This document shows positions 32,647 through 41,727 of a stretch of 64,000 nucleotides of DNA, piece by piece. Positions within the stretch are counted from its first letter, which is position 1. Every line of letters begins with the position of its first letter. Source of the DNA: Hominenteromicrobium mulieris (lineage in GTDB: Bacteria; Bacillota; Clostridia; Oscillospirales; Acutalibacteraceae); assembly GCA_021029595.1 (NCBI GenBank), contig JAJJOY010000004.1, positions 185,543 through 249,542 on the forward strand, given 5' to 3'. The notes below the pieces were generated by a model that saw nothing but the letters and a program-made list of their open reading frames with translations, did not search any database and was not told the DNA's origin. A program made the position numbers and the translations under genes.

Positions 32647-35600
32647 ATGCCTATGGACGGAGCACGTCTTATTCTAAACGCAAGATACTTTCATATCGCC
32701 CAGACCGGTGAAAAAGCCACAAAGTACGCCTTTGTCGCCGAAGCCGCAGCCGGACTGGTGAACTACATTGCGACGCGTGAATCCGTCATTTATAACTACG
32801 ATGAGCATTATAAGGAAGTGAGTGCCACAGAAGCACAGCGCGAAGCTATAAATCAATTTCTTGAGGTATCCCCTGACCTTGAGCTTTCGCGCGAATTCAA
32901 AGCCTACGACGAAGACCGCAGCGCCGCAAACGCCAGCGCTCTGATCTCACGTGCCGCACAATATGTCTACGGCATGACAGCAGAAGGTGACGTTAAGCCC
33001 TCGGCCCCGGCCACACGTGCTCAGCGAGAACGCATACAGGAGTTTGTAAACAAAGTACCGGCCATCCGTCAAACACCGGAATACAGCGACTACAAGGCTT
33101 CCCCTACGCGTGAAAACGCAAGCGAAGTACTCTCTCATGCACTCGAAGTCGGTCTCGCTAATGCTGCCGACCCCGAAACGCTTGAAATCATGCTCAACTA
33201 CATTGCAGAGCGTCCGGGCGTCGTCCATAACGAAGGCAAAGTGCACGGACTCTTTACCGTAAACGGTGCAGCTGACCTCGCTGCCGAAAAGGAGGCTATT
33301 GCCGCACATACCGGCAATATTTACAGCATGGTCTTCTCTTTACGGCGCGAAGATGCAGACCGCCTCGGGTATGACCGACAGGATGCCTGGTCTCAGTTGT
33401 TCGCCATTAAGGCGGACAAAATCGCCCAAGCGCTGCGTGTGCCGACCTCTAAGCTGCACTGGGTTGCTGCCGTGCACAACACAAAGCATCACCCGCACGC
33501 ACACTTTATTGCGTACAGCACTGAACAAAAATCCCGCATATACCTTTCCGAAGATGCCATCGAGCAGCTGAAATCTGAATTCGTTTCGGAGATTTTCGCT
33601 GAAGAACGCCATCAGATTTTTGCCCCACGTGAAGAAGCACGTCAACAGCTTGAAGACCGATTGGAGACCTTGTTCACACAGCTCGAGCATAACAGCAATG
33701 CTGCCGTTACCGATCTACTCTTGCCGGAAAAGCTTGCAGCGTTACGCAAGTCCATTGAAAGTGCATCCGGTCGGCATGTGTATAAATATCTGCCAAAAGA
33801 CACTAAAGCTATGGTAGATAAACTGCTCGATGAGATCAGTGAAGTTCCGGAAATTAAAGAGCTGCTTACAGAGTACAACAAGTATCAACAGCAGCTCGAA
33901 GCTTATTATAAGACGCCGGACGAGCCTAAGCCCTTATCTGCCGCGACCACGCGCAGCAACTTGTATCCTTTGAAAAATCTCGTCGTACAGTATGCCTTGC
34001 AGTTCGAGCCTTCACCCCCATTGACTCCCAAAACTGAAAATTCATCTGCAAAAACCGGAAGTACTTCCGGTTTTTCTTATTCTGATGCGTTGGATGAGCC
34101 TGAAAATGCACAAATGAATGAACCGTTCAAAGCGACATGGAAAACCAATGACATACGCAGTTGGAGGGATAACATGAAAGTTCAAAGTTCTTCGCCGCCG
34201 TATGACGGAACAGCCGAAGAAAAATACCGGTATGCCCAGTACCTGCGTTACGATGAAAAATGTCCGCAAGACGCTATCCTGTGGTACAACCTTGCGGAGC
34301 AGCTCGGTCACACCGAAGCCGCCTATCAGTTAGCGCAGTATTATTTGAAAAAGGGCGAAGATCAAGACGTTGAACTCGGTAACTATTATTTGCTAAAAGC
34401 CAAACTCGGGTTTGAAGATACCCTGTTAGATAGCGTCAACGCCATGCAGCTTCAAGCAATCTCGGCTGGCAACACCTATGCAGATGCCATTGCCGATTTT
34501 GGGCCACTGGAAGCTGAAGAAAAGAAGCAGCAGCGCGCCATTAGCAGAGCCGCTTATTTCCTCGGCCGTATTTACACAACCGGCATTGAAATCGCAAACA
34601 TAGACGGCATAGAGTCGGAAGATCTTCCTGCACTGCAAGTCGCGACTGATCCGCATAAAGCAGCAGCTTATTTTGAGTTTGCTTATAGAAGTGGGTATAA
34701 GCACGCCGCCTATTATCTCGGCAATTTGTATTTCTACGGTAAGCTCTCCCCTGCCGACAAACCGGATTATGAACGTGCCGCCGGTTGGTATATGGCCAAT
34801 ACTGAAAACCCCTATTGCCAATTTGCACTCGCAAAAATGATTGAACACGGGCAAGGCTTTACGCCGAATGTCGAAACCGCCGAAACACTTTACCGTAAGT
34901 GCTTAAACGCAAATGATTATTTAACTGCCGAATCCTCTTACGCCATAGCGCAGATGCAGAATAACGAGCAGCTGCCTTTAACCGATATGCAAAAGCTCTA
35001 CAAAACTGCCGCTGAAATCTGGCTAAAAGACGATCATCCCGAAAACCATATTCACTTGCGCCTTGCACGCATGTATGAATACGGTCTTGGCGTGCCCGAA
35101 AATCTTTCACTTGCAATAGACCACTACAAGGCCGCACTGAAAACACCGGAAACCGAATACAAGCTCGGTCAACTCATGCAGCGTATCGACGGAGATGCAA
35201 CGGAGATTTACGCACACTATGCGGCAGCACGCGTCGGTATGCTATATGCTGAAGAACATCGTCCTACATCGGCAACAGCACAACAAGCCGTGCGCCTCGC
35301 AACTATGTATCGCTACGGACTCGGATGCGATGCAGACCATGAAACCGCCGTGCACTGGTATACGGTCGCGGCTGAACGCGGCAGCATCTATGCGCAGCAA
35401 CGCTTAGAAGTCATGGAGATGCAGCGTATCCGTCAAGAACAGCGTGCAGCAGAATACGCCGAAAAGCAACAGCAGCAACAGAACCTCAGCTTTGCTGCTC
35501 GCCTACTCAATACGATAGGCAACGCTTTGTGCCGCCAAACGCTGCGAGATCAACAGTCTGCCACTGCCACTACCGACCGAAAGCAGAGACGTATGCAGCG

Positions 35601-35655
35601 TAGGCTTAAACGAGCGCTCGGTCAAAAAGAAGACTACGAACAAATTTTCCAGTAA
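32647..35655 (+). CDS. MOBP-type relaxase with C-terminal Sel1 repeats
   Basis: 1002 aa with AAGGAGATG upstream (a second ATG lies at 32,653). The relaxase half (1-340) has the metal-binding HNTKHHPHAHFIAYS motif (about 281-295) that nicks oriT through an upstream catalytic Tyr. After helices and a linker carrying an ICE palindrome (KTGSTSGF, about 469-476), the last 480 residues are Sel1/TPR-like repeats (NLAEQLGHTEAAYQLAQYY, AYRSGYKHAAYYLGNLYFYG, YRYGLGCDADHETAVHWY). The repeats probably bind transfer partners. It lacks a helicase domain. Confidence 0.9.
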   Translation: MPMDGARLILNARYFHIAQTGEKATKYAFVAEAAAGLVNYIATRESVIYNYDEHYKEVSATEAQREAINQFLEVSPDLELSREFKAYDEDRSAANASALISRAAQYVYGMTAEGDVKPSAPATRAQRERIQEFVNKVPAIRQTPEYSDYKASPTRENASEVLSHALEVGLANAADPETLEIMLNYIAERPGVVHNEGKVHGLFTVNGAADLAAEKEAIAAHTGNIYSMVFSLRREDADRLGYDRQDAWSQLFAIKADKIAQALRVPTSKLHWVAAVHNTKHHPHAHFIAYSTEQKSRIYLSEDAIEQLKSEFVSEIFAEERHQIFAPREEARQQLEDRLETLFTQLEHNSNAAVTDLLLPEKLAALRKSIESASGRHVYKYLPKDTKAMVDKLLDEISEVPEIKELLTEYNKYQQQLEAYYKTPDEPKPLSAATTRSNLYPLKNLVVQYALQFEPSPPLTPKTENSSAKTGSTSGFSYSDALDEPENAQMNEPFKATWKTNDIRSWRDNMKVQSSSPPYDGTAEEKYRYAQYLRYDEKCPQDAILWYNLAEQLGHTEAAYQLAQYYLKKGEDQDVELGNYYLLKAKLGFEDTLLDSVNAMQLQAISAGNTYADAIADFGPLEAEEKKQQRAISRAAYFLGRIYTTGIEIANIDGIESEDLPALQVATDPHKAAAYFEFAYRSGYKHAAYYLGNLYFYGKLSPADKPDYERAAGWYMANTENPYCQFALAKMIEHGQGFTPNVETAETLYRKCLNANDYLTAESSYAIAQMQNNEQLPLTDMQKLYKTAAEIWLKDDHPENHIHLRLARMYEYGLGVPENLSLAIDHYKAALKTPETEYKLGQLMQRIDGDATEIYAHYAAARVGMLYAEEHRPTSATAQQAVRLATMYRYGLGCDADHETAVHWYTVAAERGSIYAQQRLEVMEMQRIRQEQRAAEYAEKQQQQQNLSFAARLLNTIGNALCRQTLRDQQSATATTDRKQRRMQRRLKRALGQKEDYEQIFQ
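34050..34075. repeat. ICE palindrome copy 8 (CCGG type), inside the relaxase gene
   Basis: Encodes KTGSTSGF exactly between the relaxase half and the Sel1-repeat half. Confidence 0.9.
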
Positions 35656-35673
35656 TATCTTTAAGGGATCCCT

Positions 35674-36252
35674 ATGAAGAAAAAAAGCAACAAAATCAAC
35701 TTTAAATCTAATAGTTCACGAGCTATATACAATTATGTTCTCGAAAACAATTACAAAATCACTGTCAAACAAGCTTGTGACGAGCTTGCCGTAACACCGA
35801 GTCAGGTTTATAGCTTAATCGGCCTACTGCGAAAAAAAGGCATGAATGTCCGTGTCATCCGAAAATCGGTCGAGAGGCAGATTTACCGAGAAGCACGACA
35901 GTACATAGAAGAACATAACTGTGAAATTTCTATCGCAAAGGCTTGTCGGGATCTTAATGTATCCAGAGAACAGCTCAACAATATGATTCATAAATTCTGT
36001 AAAAACGGTATGCAGATTTCCATTATCCAAGCGAGCGACATCATAAAATTGCCGCTGAACAAAAATACTGAAGAAGCCGTATATCAGTATATTGTCGACC
36101 ATAACTACTCTATTTCATCCAGACAAATGCGCACAGATTTATCTTTGACAAAACAGCAAACAAAGTCCTTTCTCCAAAAATTCCGTCGTAAGGGCATAGA
36201 AATTACCGTCGTAGAAAGTAAAAAGAGGAATTCAGATGCGCAGCCACAGTGA
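35674..36252 (+). CDS. Protein with three tandem helix-turn-helix repeats
   Basis: 192 aa. Three units of about 55 residues share one pattern: AIYNYVLENNYKITVKQACDELAVTPSQVYSL.., EARQYIEEHNCEISIAKACRDLNVSREQLNNM.., and AVYQYIVDHNYSISSRQMRTDLSLTKQQTKSF... Each ends in a (K)KGMxxxVI-type strand. It looks like a triplicated winged helix that could bind an extended DNA site such as oriT. It overlaps the next gene by 17 bases. No named family is recognised. Confidence 0.7.
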   Translation: MKKKSNKINFKSNSSRAIYNYVLENNYKITVKQACDELAVTPSQVYSLIGLLRKKGMNVRVIRKSVERQIYREARQYIEEHNCEISIAKACRDLNVSREQLNNMIHKFCKNGMQISIIQASDIIKLPLNKNTEEAVYQYIVDHNYSISSRQMRTDLSLTKQQTKSFLQKFRRKGIEITVVESKKRNSDAQPQ

Positions 36253-37180
36253 ATATATTCCTCTGACACAAGATCAGATCGCGCTTGCACAGCACACAGA
36301 CATTGTAGAATATCTGCGCGAACGCGGTGAAAAGGTGCAAAAAGAAGGAAATCATTACATCTGGGAAAAGCACGATAGCTGCGTGATCCACGGCTATAAA
36401 TGGTATCAAAACAGCACCGGCAAGCACGGCGCTGCCGTAGCTTTTGTGCAAAACTTCTTTCACAAAAGCTTCCCGCACGCTGTGCTTGAGCTCATCGGCA
36501 ACCGACAGATCACTTTTGATCTCGCTGCCCCTCCTCCCACCAAACGAGAATCAAAACCCACAGACATGATCCCCGTTGCTTTCTGCCTGCCGCCAGCTGC
36601 ACCGGATAACCGTCGTCTGTATGCGTATCTCACGCATACACGCAGCATCGCACACGAGATTGTCAATACTTTCATTGATGAGCATTTAATTTATCAAGAT
36701 AAACAAGGCAACATCGTATTTGTATGCTATGACTGCTTCGGCCGCGTAAAATCAGCTCATAAGCGCGGCACGAATTCCGCGCAGCGTTACCGTAGCTTTG
36801 TGACCGGCGGCGAATTCAACTGCGGCTTTTCATACGCCAATGATAACGCCACGGTGCTGTATGTATTTGAAGCACCTATCGACTTGATGAGCTTTCTAAC
36901 ACTGCATCGGCATAAACCATGGCACAGAGCAAGCTACTTATCGCTTGGCGGGCTTTCAGAAGATCCTTTACGCCGATTTCTCAAGGAGCACAAATCTATT
37001 CAACGTATCGCTTTCTGCTTTGATAACGATATAAATAAGCCCGAAAATCGAGGGCAAGAAGCCGCCAAACGCTTCATGCGGCAGTTTTCCGGCAAATACA
37101 TAACCTCTATTCTGTGCCCGTGCAAGAAGGACTGGAACGACGTCTTGAGAGACAAAATTCAGAAAGGAGAGTTTCTATGA
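36236..37180 (+). CDS. DUF3991/TOPRIM primase-like protein
   Basis: 314 aa. N-terminal CHC2-like or DUF3991 portion (IVEYLRERGEKVQKEGNHYIWEKHDSCVIHG; GKHGAAVAFVQNFF), then a TOPRIM core with VLYVFEAPIDLMSFLTL (Glu) and RIAFCFDNDINKPENRGQEAA (DxD). Related proteins prime the complementary strand after transfer. It overlaps the coupling-protein gene by four bases. Confidence 0.88.
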   Translation: MRSHSEYIPLTQDQIALAQHTDIVEYLRERGEKVQKEGNHYIWEKHDSCVIHGYKWYQNSTGKHGAAVAFVQNFFHKSFPHAVLELIGNRQITFDLAAPPPTKRESKPTDMIPVAFCLPPAAPDNRRLYAYLTHTRSIAHEIVNTFIDEHLIYQDKQGNIVFVCYDCFGRVKSAHKRGTNSAQRYRSFVTGGEFNCGFSYANDNATVLYVFEAPIDLMSFLTLHRHKPWHRASYLSLGGLSEDPLRRFLKEHKSIQRIAFCFDNDINKPENRGQEAAKRFMRQFSGKYITSILCPCKKDWNDVLRDKIQKGEFL

Positions 37181-38982
37181 CCCCACAGCAAATTATATTT
37201 TTATCCATCGTCGGTATTGCTTTGGTCGCTTTGATCTTTTTATCCGAGTCACAAAAGCGCTACAATTTGGACTCTATTAAGCGTAAAACCGTCGGCGACG
37301 GCCAGTATGGCACTGCCCGTTGGGCAACACAAGAGGAGATACAGAGTTCGACTATCCAAGTTCCTTACGAGCCGGAAGCGTGGAGATACAACAAAGAAAG
37401 CCGCCCGACTACCGCAGGCATCGTCGTTAATTTGAAACAGAACAAAAAACAAATTCTCGCAACCATCGATCCTTCAGACAGCCACACTCTCATGGTTGCC
37501 GGAACCGGCGGCGGTAAAACCACCACCTTTATGATTCCGAATATCGAATACGCGCTCGCTTGCGGTACTTCCTTTATCTCAACGGATAGCAAAGGTGACC
37601 TGCTCCGTTTATACGGTAAGCTCTGCGAACAATACGGCTATACCTGTTTGAATATCAACTTCCGCACACCGATGAAAAGCGACAGCTACAATTACATGCA
37701 GCTCATCAATCTCTACATAGATATGTGGCGCGATGACCCTAAACGTGTAGACTACCACAGCCGCGCCGAGCGCTACGCAAAAGCTCTTGCAAACTCTATT
37801 GTCCACACAAAGGGCTTTGACGGCGGCGGTCAGAACTCGTATTTCTACGATTCCTCTGAAGGCTTGATCACCTCCATAATCCTGCTTGTTGCGCAATACT
37901 GCAAGCCGGAAGAACGTCATATCGTTTCCGTATTTAAAATTCTTCTCGAATTCGTCCAAACCGTTAAATCCGCAAATGATGAGACCGATAGCCAAAGGAA
38001 AGTCAAGCAAACAAAGCTGAATGAAATTCTCAGTCTTCTACCTGAAGATGATAAAATCCGTTGGTTTGCAGGCTCCGTACCGGGCAGCGAGGGTATGCAG
38101 TATTTATCTGTTATCACAACCTCCATGTCCCGCCTGCTTGCCTTCATCGACTCAGAGTCAGAAAACATTCTCTGCAAGAATTCCAAAATCACAGTCGCAG
38201 ACATCTACCAGAAAAAAGTTGCCGTATTCATCACATTCCCGGAAGAAGACGCCACAAAACACGTATTGGTCTCCCTTTTTCTTAGCCAGATCATAAATGA
38301 AGCCATCGTCTATGCAGATGAATGCACAAAAGAAAACAAGCTTACACGCCGCCTTTATATCTTCGCCGATGAATTCGGCATTTTTCCTTATATGGGCAAC
38401 ATTCTCGGCATGTTTGGCGCTTCGCGATCCCGTAACATTATTATCGTGCCCTGCATCCAGTCACCGGCACAGCTCAGACAGACCTACGGTGCAGACGGCG
38501 AGACTATTATTCGAGACTGCTGCCAGACCGTTATTTTCGGTGGCTTTTCCCCCATGTCCGATACCGCCGTTACCTTCAGCAAGCTGCTTGGAAACCAGAC
38601 GGTCGCTGCCGGTTCCGTTTCAACCAACAACCGGGAAGGCCGCGGCCTTTTTGGTAGTGGATCAAACAGCAGCCGCAGCGTCAACATGATTGCACGGCCA
38701 TTGATGACACCAGACGAATTGCAGCTTCTGCCCTTTGGCAAATGGGTCATCAACCGGCGAGGCAGTCACCCGTTTATCGCCAATATGCCGCGCTACGATA
38801 AATGGGGCATTCGCCTAGAAGCTCCTTATATCTCAGAAACACGAGAGTATGTTCCCACCGCCTACGCCAAGTTGGATGATGTTATACGAACTATAAAAGA
38901 AGAAAAATGGCGACAGACCGTACAGGAAAAGCGAGAGTCTGCTAATTCGTCAGAGTCCGTGGGCAGCACCGCAGATTATTAA
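37177..38982 (+). CDS. VirD4/TcpA-like coupling ATPase
   Basis: 601 aa, ATG overlapping the previous stop (ATGA) with AAAGGAGAG upstream. One N-terminal helix (IIFLSIVGIALVALIFL), Walker A AGTGGGKTTT (about 108-117), Walker B LYIFADEFGIFP (about 390-401) and the ARP segment FGASRSRNIIIVPCIQS. It recruits the relaxase-DNA complex to the channel. The C-terminus is a short charged tail ending in SVGSTADY, followed by palindrome copy 9. Confidence 0.93.
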   Translation: MTPQQIIFLSIVGIALVALIFLSESQKRYNLDSIKRKTVGDGQYGTARWATQEEIQSSTIQVPYEPEAWRYNKESRPTTAGIVVNLKQNKKQILATIDPSDSHTLMVAGTGGGKTTTFMIPNIEYALACGTSFISTDSKGDLLRLYGKLCEQYGYTCLNINFRTPMKSDSYNYMQLINLYIDMWRDDPKRVDYHSRAERYAKALANSIVHTKGFDGGGQNSYFYDSSEGLITSIILLVAQYCKPEERHIVSVFKILLEFVQTVKSANDETDSQRKVKQTKLNEILSLLPEDDKIRWFAGSVPGSEGMQYLSVITTSMSRLLAFIDSESENILCKNSKITVADIYQKKVAVFITFPEEDATKHVLVSLFLSQIINEAIVYADECTKENKLTRRLYIFADEFGIFPYMGNILGMFGASRSRNIIIVPCIQSPAQLRQTYGADGETIIRDCCQTVIFGGFSPMSDTAVTFSKLLGNQTVAAGSVSTNNREGRGLFGSGSNSSRSVNMIARPLMTPDELQLLPFGKWVINRRGSHPFIANMPRYDKWGIRLEAPYISETREYVPTAYAKLDDVIRTIKEEKWRQTVQEKRESANSSESVGSTADY

Positions 38983-39006
38983 AAACCGGAAGTACTTCCG
39001 GTTTTT
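38981..39006. repeat. ICE palindrome copy 9 (CCGG type)
   Basis: At the stop of the coupling-protein gene; terminator position at the end of the relaxase-primase-coupling operon. Confidence 0.9.
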
Positions 39007-39066
39007 AAATCTTTTTTCAAAAAAGTTGAAATATACTGATATTCATGTAATAATGGAGTGGTACAA

Positions 39067-39642
39067 ATGTTTGAGATAATTATTCAATTCTTAATTGGAG
39101 TTCTGACACCTATAATTTTGATCGGAGGGATAATAGCTGTGCTTAACGAATTGATTCAATCTTTTGAAAAAAAAGAAGAATACAATCGGAAATTAGAGGA
39201 ACTCGAAGAAGAAATCAAAGAGTTCTCTTCTCAAAACCAAACGCTTGTAGAAGATTGTAAAAGTACAATTCGCGAAATTGAACTTGAACATCAAAAAACT
39301 ATACAGTCCTTGTCCAGATGTTCACAATCACTATACAATGAGGCAAACGCTGTTCTTAAAAACACACATGACCTAATGATTATCAACGGTTTATTGTCCG
39401 AGCGAATTCAGACTTTATTAAAATATGCTACTACTTCATTAGAACCAGAACAAGAATCCAAACTGATAGAAGAAATTACATCAGCCATTAATCACATTAA
39501 AATGGAAAATGAACAAATCGCTCATCATCGGCAAGAGCTCGAAAAGGCTATGAGAGATATAGAGCAACATGATTTAGAAGTGGCTCAAAAACAAGAACTC
39601 AAAGAAATACAAGGACATCATTTTGGAGGATTAAGCATATAA
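39067..39642 (+). CDS. Membrane-anchored coiled-coil protein A
   Basis: 191 aa from ATG 39,067 (GGAGTGG upstream). One N-terminal helix (IIIQFLIGVLTPIILIGGIIAVL) and a long coiled coil rich in Glu/Lys/Gln. It is directly followed by another membrane coiled-coil gene. The shape resembles the protein at 16,512. No family is recognised. Confidence 0.55.
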   Translation: MFEIIIQFLIGVLTPIILIGGIIAVLNELIQSFEKKEEYNRKLEELEEEIKEFSSQNQTLVEDCKSTIREIELEHQKTIQSLSRCSQSLYNEANAVLKNTHDLMIINGLLSERIQTLLKYATTSLEPEQESKLIEEITSAINHIKMENEQIAHHRQELEKAMRDIEQHDLEVAQKQELKEIQGHHFGGLSI

Positions 39643-39643
39643 T

Positions 39644-40240
39644 ATGACAAAAAAAGAAAAATCTCAACAAAGCAAAGAGCCTCCCAAGTATATCCGTGTA
39701 TTGAAAATACTATCGATTTTTTCTTTGTGCCTTACTATGCTGTTATTAGGTGTGGTAAATGGAGCTACTTATGTTGTGAAAACCGATATTGGACAGGACA
39801 TATTAAAAAAAGTAAGCATTGCTCTTCGGCCACACACTCCTACTATTATGTGGCTTTGCTTCGCCTTATTGACTATCTATATTTTTGCAAGATTGATAAT
39901 TAAAAAATGGAACGCTAATGATAAAATAAGCGACATAGACAGAATTACTAACCGTGTAAAAAACGAACGCGATAAAGCTTCCAAAGCCAAAGAAGGAATT
40001 TTTAATTTACGAAACAGCATTCTTCTTGAAGACATTCAAACATCAGGTAAAGTAAAAGATGAGCTTTATAATTATAGCAAAGAGATAAGTCATACACGGA
40101 TTGAACAAGAGCTTGAGTGTCGAAATGCGAAAAGGAATTACAATAAAATACTTAAAGAACTCTATCTTCTGACACTCAAAACGTACAAAAATCCCTCTGA
40201 ACAAATAAAACAACTGCACGATGAGTTGAATAAGCTATAG
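39644..40240 (+). CDS. Membrane-anchored coiled-coil protein B
   Basis: 198 aa, starting one base after the previous stop. Basic N-terminus, two membrane helices (ILSIFSLCLTMLLLGVVNGA and TPTIMWLCFALLTIYIFARL), then a coiled coil. It is probably made together with protein A as a membrane complex. Function unknown. Confidence 0.55.
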   Translation: MTKKEKSQQSKEPPKYIRVLKILSIFSLCLTMLLLGVVNGATYVVKTDIGQDILKKVSIALRPHTPTIMWLCFALLTIYIFARLIIKKWNANDKISDIDRITNRVKNERDKASKAKEGIFNLRNSILLEDIQTSGKVKDELYNYSKEISHTRIEQELECRNAKRNYNKILKELYLLTLKTYKNPSEQIKQLHDELNKL

Positions 40241-40248
40241 CAATGCTG

Positions 40249-40275
40249 AAAAACCGGAAGTACTTCCGGTTTTTT
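40249..40275. repeat. ICE palindrome copy 10 (CCGG type)
   Basis: Eight bases after the stop of the second coiled-coil gene; T6 tract, terminator position. Confidence 0.9.
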
Positions 40276-40360
40276 ATCTTTAAATATATCATTTGCCCTA
40301 TAAAGCTTGCTTTTTCCTCAAATAGAATAATATAATACTTTAATAAGGAGTGTGATTTAA

Positions 40361-40597
40361 ATGGCAAACACCTCTGCACTTTATGTTCGTATCGATACTG
40401 AAGTGAAAGAAAAAGCCGAAAGCATTCTCACACAGCTCGGCATTTCTCCAACAAGCGCCATTCGGATGTTTTACAGCCAGATTGTTCGTGAAAACGGTCT
40501 TCCTCTAAGCTTGCAGCTATCTTCGGCAAGTCCCACAGTCACAGATGATACAAGTCCAGAAGAAATTGACGCTGAACCAACGAAAGAAAGTACTTAA
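40361..40597 (+). CDS. Orphan RelB/DinJ-family antitoxin-like protein
   Basis: 78 aa with AAGGAGTG upstream. The ribbon-helix-helix ALYVRIDTEVKEKAESILTQLGISPTSAIRMFYSQIV is clear; the tail is Asp/Glu/Thr-rich. No toxin gene follows. It may be a solitary regulator or the remains of a toxin-antitoxin pair, the second RelB-type protein in this ICE. Confidence 0.8.
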   Translation: MANTSALYVRIDTEVKEKAESILTQLGISPTSAIRMFYSQIVRENGLPLSLQLSSASPTVTDDTSPEEIDAEPTKEST

Positions 40598-40666
40598 AAC
40601 AAAAGCCCTACGCATCGGATGAGGCAAGCTTTCCTCGTAAGCCTTAATTTGCCGCAGATTTAGCTC

Positions 40667-40692
40667 AAAAACCGGAAGTACTTCCGGTTTTT
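40667..40692. repeat. ICE palindrome copy 11 (CCGG type)
   Basis: Between the orphan RelB and the HTH gene, 70 bases downstream of the RelB stop. Confidence 0.9.
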
Positions 40693-40730
40693 CTTTTATT
40701 AAAATCAAAACTCAGAAAGGAGACGCCAGT

Positions 40731-41576
40731 ATGGCAAAGCAAAAGAAAACCGGCTTCGGCACGTACATTACGACACTTGTCGTCGATTCTGACCTCACGG
40801 CCACCGAAGCCCGCCTGTTTGCATTCATGCAGCTTCATGTCGATTACCGTACCGGTGTTTTCGATTTGAAGCGCAAAACGACCTGCGCAAAGCTTGACAT
40901 CAACCTCACCACATATACCCGCGCTCTGCGCACCCTTATCGAAAAAGAGCTCGTTTCTGTCAAGCACCGTACTCGCGGCGGGCAGCAGATTACCTCTCAT
41001 ATTCAGCCGCGCATGGAGGGATTCAAGCTGCGCTTCCCGCGTTATTTGATTTCCGAGCTCCGTGATACCGCCTTTTTGGTCTACGTCGAGCTCTTAAACC
41101 GCTGCGGTAAGGAGTCCTGGTCTCTGAGCCGTCGTGTGCTCGCCAAGAAATTCCACTGCTCGGCCCTCACAATCAGCCGCGCAATCCGGCAGCTCAAGGA
41201 ACGCGACTTGATTGATGCTGTACCGGACTATGACCGTCAGGGCATCAATCGTTTCCGTGCCCTCTCCCTGCATGAGCGCGTAGCACGCTTAAAGCGCCAG
41301 CATAGCCGCACCATGCTCTTTTTCTATCAGATGCACAAACTCGTGCTCGAACGCAAGAGACAGCGTACAGCTGCCCTGAAGCGTCGTTATGCGTATTCCC
41401 TTTTTGCAGCACCCTTATCATCTATGCACCTGCTCTTTCCTACACCCCGTTGTTTTATTAGTAAGGAAAGAAAAAATAAAAGTTTACCATTAGCTAAGAG
41501 TAATTCTCTAATGGGACTTTTGCGCCGAAAAGCAATGGATCGTGCACGAAGTCCCATGGTGGAGTTTTCCGGATAG
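40731..41576 (+). CDS. Helix-turn-helix (MarR-like/RepB-like) DNA-binding protein
   Basis: 281 aa, AAAGGAGAC upstream. Two winged-helix-like parts: LTATEARLFAFMQLHVDYRTGVFDLKRKTTCAKLDINLTTYTRALRTLIEKELV (about 20-80) and WSLSRRVLAKKFHCSALTISRAIRQLKERDLI (about 138-170). A very basic tail follows. The twin-HTH design resembles replication initiators and conjugation regulators of Firmicutes; which one is open. The last 60 residues look irregular and may be added sequence. Confidence 0.65.
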   Translation: MAKQKKTGFGTYITTLVVDSDLTATEARLFAFMQLHVDYRTGVFDLKRKTTCAKLDINLTTYTRALRTLIEKELVSVKHRTRGGQQITSHIQPRMEGFKLRFPRYLISELRDTAFLVYVELLNRCGKESWSLSRRVLAKKFHCSALTISRAIRQLKERDLIDAVPDYDRQGINRFRALSLHERVARLKRQHSRTMLFFYQMHKLVLERKRQRTAALKRRYAYSLFAAPLSSMHLLFPTPRCFISKERKNKSLPLAKSNSLMGLLRRKAMDRARSPMVEFSG

Positions 41577-41583
41577 AAAAAAA

Positions 41584-41624
41584 GAAAATGAGCTGTGACC
41601 GGGTGAAGGAATCAGCTCATTTTC
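41584..41624. terminator. Hairpin after the HTH gene
   Basis: GAAAATGAGCTG/CAGCTCATTTTC stem, 17-base loop, eight bases past the stop codon. Confidence 0.65.
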
Positions 41625-41695
41625 TCAGGCAAGGTAACACTATAAGTGCCCCTTTTCTGCTTCCAGTATAGGTTTTTTCTCTCCGTTTGTCAAGC

Positions 41696-41722
41696 AAAAA
41701 GCGGAAGTACTTCCGCTTTTTT
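41696..41722. repeat. ICE palindrome copy 12 (GCGG type)
   Basis: Lies between the rightward HTH gene and the leftward ToxN gene, five bases beyond the ToxN stop; a shared terminator position. Confidence 0.9.
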
Positions 41723-41727
41723 GATTT

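Noticed and set aside
40731..41576. The HTH protein as the main replication initiator
   Set aside because: The RepA_N protein at 8.2 kb has the clear initiator signature and internal iterons; no iterons surround this gene.
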